A stretch of DNA of 30,499 nt from CAYNQN01 sp964530525 (GTDB lineage: Bacteria; Actinomycetota; Acidimicrobiia; Acidimicrobiales; Acidimicrobilacustridaceae): contig CAZHBH010000025.1 in the NCBI GenBank assembly GCA_964530525.1, positions 1-30,499 of the forward strand, in the 5' to 3' direction. Positions 25,141 to 30,499 of this stretch are shown one piece after another. Position numbers and translations under genes: made by a program. The notes beneath the pieces were generated by a model. It was given only the letters and a program-made list of their open reading frames with translations, was not told the origin of the DNA and made no database searches. Position 1 is the stretch's first letter, and each line of letters starts with the position of its first letter.

Positions 25141-25538
25141 TGGACGTCTCAGACCCCGTCGCAGCACCTTTCCTCGAGGCCGCCGAGCGAGGCGAGCTGG
25201 TCGTGCAGACCTGTTCGCGATGTGGGGCCCAGCAGGGGCTCCCACGCCTGGTGTGCGCCGCCTGCGGCAGCCGCTCGGTCCACTGGCAGGCACACGACGG
25301 GTCCGGGCGGATCCTCGCCTCCACGACGGTGCACCGCGGCCCACAGGGCTTCGAGTCCGAGGCGCCCTACACGGTCGCACTGGTGGAGCTCGACGGCGGA
25401 GCTCGTGTCCTGGCTCGCGCGCCGACCGATCGGAGTGCAGGGCTGGCCGTCGGATCGGCCGTCGCCGTCACCTGGGAGCTCGCGGAGGGACACCCTCCAC
25501 GCCTCACCGCGCAGGCCCCGCAACCGACGGGGCCCTAG
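25140..25538 (+). CDS. DUF35 / OB-fold zinc-ribbon partner protein
   Basis: A 132-residue protein beginning MDVSDPVAAPFLEAAERGEL. A rubredoxin-like zinc ribbon (C25, C28, C39, C42 in CSRCG and CAACG) is followed by an OB-fold (GRILASTTVHRGP; YTVALVELDGGARVLAR). DUF35 proteins pair with thiolase-like or HMG-CoA-synthase-like enzymes and are thought to complete the acyl-CoA site. Its ATG overlaps the last base of the thiolase-like stop (TGATG). It converges on the SDR gene with only 16 bp between. Confidence 0.9.
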   Translation: MDVSDPVAAPFLEAAERGELVVQTCSRCGAQQGLPRLVCAACGSRSVHWQAHDGSGRILASTTVHRGPQGFESEAPYTVALVELDGGARVLARAPTDRSAGLAVGSAVAVTWELAEGHPPRLTAQAPQPTGP

Positions 25539-25554
25539 GCGCGACGTCGAGGCG

Positions 25555-26304
25555 TCAGTACACCGACGCCAGCTCCCGGCCTCCACCCACGTGGAGGACC
25601 GCGCCGGTGACGTAGGAGCCCAGGTCTCCACAGAAGAAGTAGACGGCGTTGGCGATGTCCTCCGGCTTTCCCGGGCGTCCGAGGGGGATCTGCGAGACGA
25701 CCTTGGCTCGCGCCTCTTCGGGCATCGCCGCGGTCATCTCGGTCTCGGTGAAGCCTGGGCACACCACGTTGGCCGTCACGTCGTAGCGGCCCAGCTCTAG
25801 GGCGAGTGTCCTGGTGAGGCCGACGAGACCGGCCTTGGACGCCGAGTAGTTGGCCTGCCCCATGTTCCCGAGGATCGCACGGGAAGCGATGTTGACGATC
25901 CTGCCGCTCCGACGCTCGCGCATCAGCGGCGCGACGTGGCGCACGGTGTGGAACGCCCCGGAGAGGTTCACGTGCAGGACGGCCCCCCAGTCGTCCAGGT
26001 CCATCTTGTGGAACATGGCGTCCCGGGTGATCCCGGCGTTGTTCACGAGGGCCGTGATGGGCCCGGCCTCCGCCTCGAGAGACGAGACCAGCTCGCCGAC
26101 CTGCTCGAAGTCCCCTACGTCGCAGACGCGGGCGCTGGCGGGCAAGCCCTCGCTGCGCAGCCGCTCTGCCTGCTCGGTGGCACGCGCTTCCGACACGTCC
26201 ACGACGCAGGCATGCCAGCCGCTCGATGCCAGCTTCCTGCTGATGGCGGCACCGATGCCCCTCCCCGCTCCTGTGACGAGCGCAACACCCTTGGACTCGT
26301 TCAT
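25555..26304 (-). CDS. Short-chain dehydrogenase/reductase, FabG-like
   Basis: A 249-residue classical SDR from the ATG at 26304 (the frame is open to 26322). The nucleotide-binding TGAGRGIG (11-18), NNAG (88-91) and the catalytic S141, Y153 and K157 (NIASRA; YSASK) are all present. FabG-like enzymes interconvert 3-hydroxyacyl and 3-oxoacyl thioesters with NAD(P)H; here it probably oxidises the hydroxyacyl-CoA made by the MaoC-like hydratase. It is transcribed alone, with a GntR-type box ending 10 bp before the ATG, so it appears to belong to the same regulon. Confidence 0.92.
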   Translation of the reverse strand: MNESKGVALVTGAGRGIGAAISRKLASSGWHACVVDVSEARATEQAERLRSEGLPASARVCDVGDFEQVGELVSSLEAEAGPITALVNNAGITRDAMFHKMDLDDWGAVLHVNLSGAFHTVRHVAPLMRERRSGRIVNIASRAILGNMGQANYSASKAGLVGLTRTLALELGRYDVTANVVCPGFTETEMTAAMPEEARAKVVSQIPLGRPGKPEDIANAVYFFCGDLGSYVTGAVLHVGGGRELASVY

Positions 26305-26312
26305 TGCCACTT

Positions 26313-26323
26313 CTGTATGCAAT
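26313..26323 (-). promoter_or_regulatory. Candidate GntR operator, site 3 (SDR promoter)
   Basis: On the minus strand this reads ATTGCATACAG, within the 13-bp GTGATTGCATACA that is identical to site 1 (6113-6125). It ends 9-10 bp before the SDR ATG, so a bound repressor would block initiation or ribosome access. The remainder of the 171-bp intergenic region towards 26476 shows nothing else I can support. Confidence 0.5.
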
Positions 26324-26475
26324 CACTGTTCGTCGACGCCCGCAACGGGGGAGCGTCGAGGCGCGACGCGGAGTCGGGCTGGGTCGTCTCGAACTGCAGG
26401 AGTCCGCCTCACGCTCGCGGCGTCTGAACCCGGACGTCCTGCCGATGGAGGTCCGTGGAGCCATATGGTGGCGCG

Positions 26476-28062
26476 ATGAGCGAACACGTCTCCCCCGCCG
26501 TCGAGCGCCGCTGCGACGTCGCTGTCGTCGGCGGATCTGCCGCCGGTCTCGCCGCCGCTCTCCAGATGGCCCGTCAACGCCGCTCCGTGATCGTCGTCGA
26601 CTCGGGCGAACCGCGCAACGCCCCTGCAACCCACGTGCACGGGTACCTCGGCCATGAGGGGATCGCTCCGACGGAGCTGACCGCCGCCGCTCGTGAAGAG
26701 GTCCGCAGCTACGGCGTAGAGGTCCTCGCCGCAAGGGCCGACCGCGTGGACCAGGTCGACGACCACTTCCGCGTGGAGCTCGCCGGCGGGCACTCGATCG
26801 TGGCCCGCCGGGTCCTCGCAGCGACCGGGCTGGTCGACGAGCTGCCCGACATCGAAGGCATCGCGCAGCAATGGGGCCACGGCGTCATCCACTGCCCCTT
26901 CTGCCACGGCTTCGAGGTGCGGGACCGCCGCATCGTCCTGATCGTCACCCACCCGATGGGACTCCACACGGCGGGGCTGTTCCGCCAGTTGACGGCCCGA
27001 CTGGCGGTGGTCCTCCACGGGTCGGTGGAAGTGGAGCGCTCGGAGGTGGAGGCCCTGGAGGCGGCCGGGGTCACGATCGTCGCCGGGAACGTGGTCCGCG
27101 TGGTCACCGGTGACGACGGACGGGTAGCTGCCGTCCATCTTGCGGACCAGACGAGCCTCGATGCCGACGCCGTCGTGGTGGGCCCTCGGTTCAGGGCGCG
27201 CGCCGAGCCCTTCGCTTCGCTGGGTCTGCGGGCCAGCGCGCATCCGAGCGGGCTGGGCGACTTCATCGAGACAGATCCGACCGGCGCCACAGCGGTGAGC
27301 GGCGTGTACGCGGCCGGGAACGTGGCCGATCCAAGCCAGCAGGTCCTGCACGCCGCCGCCAACGGGAGCTGGGTGGGCGCGATGATCAGCGCCGGCCTCG
27401 CCCAGGAGGACGTGGCCCTTGCAGGGCGGCCTTCGGCCCACGAGGCGGACTGGGACCACCGCTACGGCACCGATCGGATGTGGAGCGGGAACCCGAACGG
27501 CACGCTCGTCGACGAGGTTGCGGGTCTCGGTCCCGGCCGCGCCCTCGATGTGGGCGCCGGTGAGGGAGCCGACGCGCTGTGGCTGGCGAGCCAGGGTTGG
27601 GAGGTCACGGCCAACGACATCTCAGGGCGTGCCCTCGTCCGCCTCGAGGAGGAGGCCCGGCGCCGAGGGCTGGCGGTCTCAGTCCACCGAGGAGACGCGA
27701 ACGCCCTCGACGCGTTCGAGCCTTCGGCCTTCGATCTCGTCTCGGCCCAGTACGCGTCGATCCCGAGGACCCCCGACGACCGTGGGCTGCACAACCTGCT
27801 CGACGCGGTCGCTCCCGGCGGCACGCTGCTCGTAGTCAGCCACGACCTCGAGCCGATGCGTGAGGCGGCCAGCACCTCGCAGCACGGCCCAGCGTTCGAT
27901 CCGGACGCCTACGTGCGGGTGGAGGACTTCGCCGCCGTGCTGGCCGGTTCGGCTTCCTGGCAGATCGAGGTGAACGAGAAGAGGCCCCGCCCGCCGGGCG
28001 CGGCCTCCGCGTCGCATCACGTCGACGACGTGGTGCTCCGCGCTCGCCGCCTCTCGACCTGA
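26476..28062 (+). CDS. Fused thioredoxin-reductase-like flavoprotein and SAM-dependent methyltransferase
   Basis: A 528-residue two-domain protein from the ATG at 26476. Residues 12 to about 320 form a thioredoxin-reductase-like FAD domain: CDVAVVGGSAAGLAAALQMA, redox pair C140-P-F-C143 in IHCPFCHGFE, and SGVYAAGNVADPSQQV for the second FAD contact. The place of the NAD(P)H Gly-rich motif reads VLIVTHPMGLHTA without GxGxxG, so pyridine-nucleotide binding is uncertain and an oxidase of the dithiol type is possible. After about residue 325 a class I methyltransferase begins (ALDVGAGEGADALWLASQGW, motif I). Such fusions occur in actinobacteria; the substrate is unknown. It probably lies outside the catabolic island. 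Confidence 0.85.
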   Translation: MSEHVSPAVERRCDVAVVGGSAAGLAAALQMARQRRSVIVVDSGEPRNAPATHVHGYLGHEGIAPTELTAAAREEVRSYGVEVLAARADRVDQVDDHFRVELAGGHSIVARRVLAATGLVDELPDIEGIAQQWGHGVIHCPFCHGFEVRDRRIVLIVTHPMGLHTAGLFRQLTARLAVVLHGSVEVERSEVEALEAAGVTIVAGNVVRVVTGDDGRVAAVHLADQTSLDADAVVVGPRFRARAEPFASLGLRASAHPSGLGDFIETDPTGATAVSGVYAAGNVADPSQQVLHAAANGSWVGAMISAGLAQEDVALAGRPSAHEADWDHRYGTDRMWSGNPNGTLVDEVAGLGPGRALDVGAGEGADALWLASQGWEVTANDISGRALVRLEEEARRRGLAVSVHRGDANALDAFEPSAFDLVSAQYASIPRTPDDRGLHNLLDAVAPGGTLLVVSHDLEPMREAASTSQHGPAFDPDAYVRVEDFAAVLAGSASWQIEVNEKRPRPPGAASASHHVDDVVLRARRLST

Positions 28063-28188
28063 TACCTCGGAGCAGCCAACCGGGGGTTGGTGATCGCCCG
28101 GGTCGGTCTTGTTCCGCACCCGACGCCCCAGGTCCTGGCCCGACGCCGCACGGTTGGAGCCGGACGGGTCGGGGGCGACAATGCAGCC

Positions 28189-28737
28189 ATGGCGCGAACG
28201 GTGTTCACCGTCGGGCATGGCACCTTGGCCGCGGATGAGCTCGTTGCGCTGCTCGAGGGCCCGGAGGTCGAGCAGATCCTGGACGTGCGGGCCTTCCCGG
28301 GAAGCAGGCACAACCCCCACTTCGGTCGCGACGCGATGGCCGAATGGCTGCCGGCGAAGGGGATCGGGTACGGCTGGCTACCTGCGCTCGGCGGCCGCCG
28401 CAAGCCCGTGGAGGGCTCGATTCACCAAGCCCTGCGGAACGATTCGTTCCGCGCGTACGCCGACCACATGGAGACCGAGGAGTTCCTCGGCGGCATCGAC
28501 GACCTGCTGGCCCGAGAGGACGAGGGCAAGCCAGCCGTGATGTGCAGCGAATCGGTGTGGTGGCGTTGCCATCGACGGTTGATCGCCGACCACCTGGTGC
28601 TGGTGCGCAGCGTCGAGGTCCTGCACCTCATGCACGACGGGCGCGTCACCGCGCATCCTCCGACGGAAGGCGTCCGGCTCGTGGACGGCGGGCTGCGCTA
28701 CGACGTCGGTGTCACTCCCCCGCTCCCCGACGTCTGA
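28189..28737 (+). CDS. DUF488 family protein
   Basis: A 182-residue protein; the ATG at 28189 gives the canonical start ARTVFTVGHGTLAADELVAL. Family signatures are LDVRAFPGSRHNPHF, LPALGGRR and VMCSESVWWRCHRRLIADHL, whose cysteine and CHR are the most conserved residues. DUF488 proteins are common small cytoplasmic proteins of unproven function. The 126 bp before it shows no clear promoter. After it, 144 bp of non-coding DNA carry a hairpin and the sufB 3' remnant. Confidence 0.88.
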   Translation: MARTVFTVGHGTLAADELVALLEGPEVEQILDVRAFPGSRHNPHFGRDAMAEWLPAKGIGYGWLPALGGRRKPVEGSIHQALRNDSFRAYADHMETEEFLGGIDDLLAREDEGKPAVMCSESVWWRCHRRLIADHLVLVRSVEVLHLMHDGRVTAHPPTEGVRLVDGGLRYDVGVTPPLPDV

Positions 28738-28841
28738 TCCCCTGCGCCGTCAAGGCACTCGGCGACTCAGTGGGAGTCCGTTCGTGACGTCGACAGGCAG
28801 ACGCCCCGCGTTCGCGTCCCACGCACCAGACGGATCGTCGT

Positions 28842-28860
28842 CCGGCGTCGGCAACGCCGG
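28842..28860. terminator. Hairpin downstream of the sufB 3' remnant
   Basis: CCGGCGT-N5-ACGCCGG is a perfect 7-bp GC stem with a 5-base loop, about 20 bp beyond the stop codon of the sufB 3' remnant on the minus strand. There is no T-run, so efficiency is uncertain. Its position suggests it is the native end-of-sufB hairpin, displaced from the intact gene by the 941-bp insertion. Confidence 0.4.
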
Positions 28861-28883
28861 CCCGACGAAGCGAGGTTCCAGCT

Positions 28884-28933
28884 AGCCGACGGAGCCTTCC
28901 ATCTGGAGCTCGATGAGGCGGCTCCACTCGACG
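28884..28933 (-). repeat. 50-bp direct repeat, distal copy: duplicated sufB 3' end
   Basis: These 50 bp are identical to 29825-29874. Read on the minus strand they encode the last SufB residues (VEWSRLIELQMEGSVG), and this copy ends with TAG (28884-28882), whereas the copy in sufB ends with TGA. Flanks on both sides differ. The copy is only 10 bp from the nucleotidyltransferase stop codon, so it marks the far boundary of a 941-bp insertion at the sufB 3' end. Confidence 0.9.
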
Positions 28934-28943
28934 CAACGGCCGA

Positions 28944-29486
28944 TCAGTCCTCGTCAAGCAACCGTTCGAGTTCGGGCAACGCCTCGTGGTCCTTGTCGCG
29001 TCCGGCGAATCGCTTCGACTCCACGATGTCTCGCAGGGACGCCACCCGCACGGCCACGCCAGTCACGACGGTCTCATTGGACCGGTCGACGAGATCCACA
29101 AACGATCGCCGCTCACCCTGCTCACCACGGATCGTCGCCAGGACGTCAATGTCGCCAGCGACAGTGCGCCAGGTCGTCACCTCAGTGGCGGCGAGCGAAT
29201 GCGCATCGATCACCACGGGAAGGGCGCGGGCCTCCTCGTCGCTCAGCCCTCCCACCCGAAGGAAGGCACCGAGGTCCCGAAGAGCAGCAGCAAGCCTGGA
29301 CAGGTTCTCGATGTCGGTCTGAGGAAGCACGTCGATGTCCTGGGTGACCCGCACGGCCCCGTAGAGCGTCGCTCCCAAGCCGCCGATCAACAGGTACTGA
29401 ACACCATGCCGATCAAAGGTTGCGACGATCCGCTTGACGTCAAGCGCCGGAGGATCAGCCGGCTGATTCGGCGGCAAGACTTTCAC
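28944..29486 (-). CDS. Nucleotidyltransferase-fold protein (AbiEii/MNT-like candidate toxin or modifier)
   Basis: A 180-residue protein from a GTG at 29486. YLLIGGLGATLYGAVRVTQD followed by IDVLPQ matches the GG...A....R.T.DID nucleotidyltransferase motif with the acidic metal-binding pair. RDIVESKRFAGRDKDHEALPEL at the end is typical of the C-terminal helices of these small NTases. Related proteins act as toxins that nucleotidylate tRNA or as AMP/NMP-transferring modifiers within toxin-antitoxin pairs. The start overlaps the upstream small gene by 32 bp. Whether it is a toxin is not shown by sequence alone. Confidence 0.75.
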   Translation of the reverse strand: MKVLPPNQPADPPALDVKRIVATFDRHGVQYLLIGGLGATLYGAVRVTQDIDVLPQTDIENLSRLAAALRDLGAFLRVGGLSDEEARALPVVIDAHSLAATEVTTWRTVAGDIDVLATIRGEQGERRSFVDLVDRSNETVVTGVAVRVASLRDIVESKRFAGRDKDHEALPELERLLDED

Positions 29487-29637
29487 GCAGCTCGTCGAAG
29501 AAGGACGTCACGGCGGCTGCCGAATCGAGTCGCCGCCCATCCTTCGCGATGGAGACCTCGTCGGGAGTCGACGATGGAGCCCCTCTGAGCAGCATCGCTA
29601 GATCGGCTTCGTCGTAGTGGTCCCTCAGCTGTGCCAC
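29455..29637 (-). CDS. Small protein paired with the nucleotidyltransferase (possible antitoxin)
   Basis: From a GTG at 29637 the product is 60 residues (VAQLRDHYDEADLAMLLRGA to LAAESAG). A TTG at 29679 would give 74. I prefer the GTG because TACGCT, a TANNNT box, ends six bases upstream, as for leaderless genes. No domain is recognised; the protein is acidic and helical at both ends around VSIAKDGRRLDS. The 32-bp overlap with the nucleotidyltransferase and the shared cassette suggest a two-gene unit. The antitoxin role is a guess from position. Confidence 0.5.
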   Translation of the reverse strand: MAQLRDHYDEADLAMLLRGAPSSTPDEVSIAKDGRRLDSAAAVTSFFDELRESLAAESAG

Positions 29638-29679
29638 ATCGCGAGCGTACCGCTGGGACGAATCAGCCGGACCGCTCAA

Positions 29680-29822
29680 CGAGGACGCTCACCACAGGCA
29701 AGCAGTCGAACGAGTTCATTCAACTAGCTCGGCAGTAGCACGGGCGCTGCCAAATCGACGACAGAAACCCCTGGAGTCAGGTCACCTACTCGGGCCGACG
29801 AGTCCTGTGAACTGGGGAAACG
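29680..29822. other. Intergenic leader between sufB and the cassette genes
   Basis: 143 bp without a gene. The only structure seen is a short hairpin, ACTCG-N6-CGAGT (29788-29803), 20 bp downstream of the sufB stop on the minus strand; it could serve as a weak terminator for sufB or a leader element for the cassette. The stretch around 29700-29760 looks less GC-rich than the rest of the window. Confidence 0.4.
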
Positions 29823-30499
29823 TCAGCCGACGGAGCCTTCCATCTGGAGCTCGATGAGGCGGCTCCACTCGACGGCGTACTCCATGGGCAGGGTGCGGGT
29901 TACGGGCTCGATGAAGCCGTTCACCACCATGCTCATGGCCTGCTCGGCCGAGAGGCCACGACTCATCAGGTAGAAGAGCTGCTCGTCGGCGACCTTGGAG
30001 ACCGTGGCCTCGTGGCCGATACGGGCGTCGCGGGCGCCCACCTCCATGTAGGGGAAGGTGTCGCTGATGCTGTCGTCGTCGAGGATGAGGGCGTCGCACT
30101 GCACGTGGCTGCGACAGCCGTAGGCGTCGTCCTCGACCCGCACGAGACCCCGGTAGCTCGTGCGGCCACCGCCCTGCGAGATCGACTTGGACACGATCTT
30201 CGAGGTCGTCTCGGGCGCGGCGTGGACCATCTTCGCTCCCGCGTCCTGGTGCTGGCCGGCCCCTGCGTAGGCCACCGAGAGCACCTCGCCCGAAGCCTTC
30301 GGCCCGACCATGTACACAGCCGGGTACTTCATGGTGAGACGGCTCCCGATGTTGCCGTCGATCCACTCCATGTGGCCCTCGGCCTCCACCCGGGCACGCT
30401 TGGTGACCAGGTTGAACACGTTGTTGGACCAGTTCTGGATGGTGGTGTAGGTGACCCTCGCCGAGGGCTTCACGATGATCTCAACCACGGCGGAGTGCA
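29823..30499 (-). CDS. sufB: SufB, Fe-S cluster assembly scaffold subunit (C-terminal half, runs off the right edge)
   Basis: The frame is open to the edge and gives about 225 residues of the C-terminal half of SufB (about 470 in full). HSAVVEIIVKPSARVTYTTI, NWSNNVFNLVTKRARVE, MEWIDGNIGSRLTMKYP, SHVQCDALILDDDSISDTFP and GARDARIGHEATVSK are characteristic SufB stretches of the beta-helix and C-terminal helices. With SufC and SufD it forms the scaffold on which Fe-S clusters are assembled. The stop TGA is at 29825-29823. The gene is followed not by sufD but by a 941-bp cassette and then about 27 kb of unrelated genes. Confidence 0.93.
   Translation of the reverse strand, partial: HSAVVEIIVKPSARVTYTTIQNWSNNVFNLVTKRARVEAEGHMEWIDGNIGSRLTMKYPAVYMVGPKASGEVLSVAYAGAGQHQDAGAKMVHAAPETTSKIVSKSISQGGGRTSYRGLVRVEDDAYGCRSHVQCDALILDDDSISDTFPYMEVGARDARIGHEATVSKVADEQLFYLMSRGLSAEQAMSMVVNGFIEPVTRTLPMEYAVEWSRLIELQMEGSVG
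29825..29874 (-). repeat. 50-bp direct repeat, sufB-proximal copy
   Basis: Identical to 28884-28933. It forms the last 16 codons and the first base of the stop region of the sufB gene at the window edge. Because this copy keeps sufB in frame up to a normal C-terminus, the insertion did not disrupt the protein. Confidence 0.9.

Larger units (their letters stand above)
28884..29824. mobile_element. Candidate 941-bp cassette inserted at the sufB 3' end
   Basis: The segment consists of one 50-bp repeat copy plus 891 bp of unique DNA and is followed by the second copy inside sufB. It carries a nucleotidyltransferase gene, a small overlapping partner gene and a leader of about 140-190 bp that looks less GC-rich than its surroundings. 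It encodes no recombinase. The geometry (target gene end rebuilt at one border, spare copy at the other) is that of site-specific integration at a gene's 3' end, or of homologous capture. Mobility is inference. Confidence 0.5.

Noticed and set aside
3563..26304. Assignment of the island to itaconate degradation (MmgE/PrpD as aconitate decarboxylase, CoA transferase, MaoC, lyase)
   Set aside because: No CitE-type citramalyl-CoA lyase is present, the lyase lacks key residues, and HyuAB, LLM and the mutase have no place in that route.
28712..28957. Small minus-strand ORF sharing RRVEPPHRAPDGRLRRL with an ORF at 29782-30366
   Set aside because: The shared peptide is only the out-of-frame reading of the 50-bp sufB repeat, not a protein family.
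28884..29874. Insertion sequence with terminal inverted repeats
   Set aside because: The boundaries are direct, not inverted, repeats and no transposase is encoded.
1..30499. tRNA or rRNA genes, CRISPR arrays, cobalamin riboswitch upstream of the mutase operon
   Set aside because: No repeat-spacer pattern, no recognisable rRNA or cloverleaf, and no B12-box-like leader before 6198 or 7714 were seen.

Overview
The window is about 30.5 kb of GC-rich bacterial DNA with dense, overlapping, co-directional genes, frequent GTG/TTG starts and few Shine-Dalgarno sites. A Rieske-type ferredoxin gene between sufD and sufC, tandem actinobacterial-type SLH repeats and a fused thioredoxin-reductase-like/methyltransferase gene point to a high-GC Actinomycetota, perhaps Acidimicrobiia. 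The class is an inference from gene content only. I see no rRNA, tRNA, CRISPR array, transposase or integrase.

Layout. Both edges carry parts of one Fe-S assembly (SUF) system on the minus strand. The start of sufC, a Rieske ferredoxin and sufD lie at 1-1660, and the C-terminal half of sufB lies at 29823-30499. About 28 kb separates sufB from sufD. Next to sufD are a secreted M23 peptidase with three SLH repeats (1732-2976) and a scar of two convergent truncated genes (about 3062-3369). Next to sufB are a fused reductase/methyltransferase, a DUF488 gene, and a 941-bp cassette with a nucleotidyltransferase gene pair, bounded by exact 50-bp copies of the sufB 3' end.

The core (3563-26304) looks like one catabolic island. 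It holds meaB and a divergently transcribed MmgE/PrpD gene. An eight-gene plus-strand operon (6198-15830) encodes a RidA-like protein, an ABC substrate-binding lipoprotein, the large and small subunits of a B12-dependent acyl-CoA mutase, an HMG-CoA-lyase-like enzyme, a family III CoA transferase, and HyuA and HyuB hydantoinase/oxoprolinase-type proteins. A minus-strand operon (22819-17136) encodes an acyl-CoA dehydrogenase, an NDP-forming acyl-CoA synthetase, an ABC ATPase and two permeases. Also present are a GntR/FCD regulator, a MaoC hydratase, a luciferase-like oxidoreductase, a thiolase-like protein with a DUF35 partner, and an SDR.

How it may work together (inference). The SsuABC/TauABC-type importer, split over two operons, brings in a small organic compound. 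HyuAB, the luciferase-like enzyme and RidA could open or process a ring or amide. CoA activation, dehydrogenation, hydration, oxidation and thiolase/aldolase-type cleavage would follow. A mutase with unusual active-site residues, helped by MeaB, would rearrange the carbon skeleton. A near-identical ATTGCATACAA element lies in three promoter regions of this island and is a candidate operator for the GntR regulator. The substrate cannot be read from the sequence.
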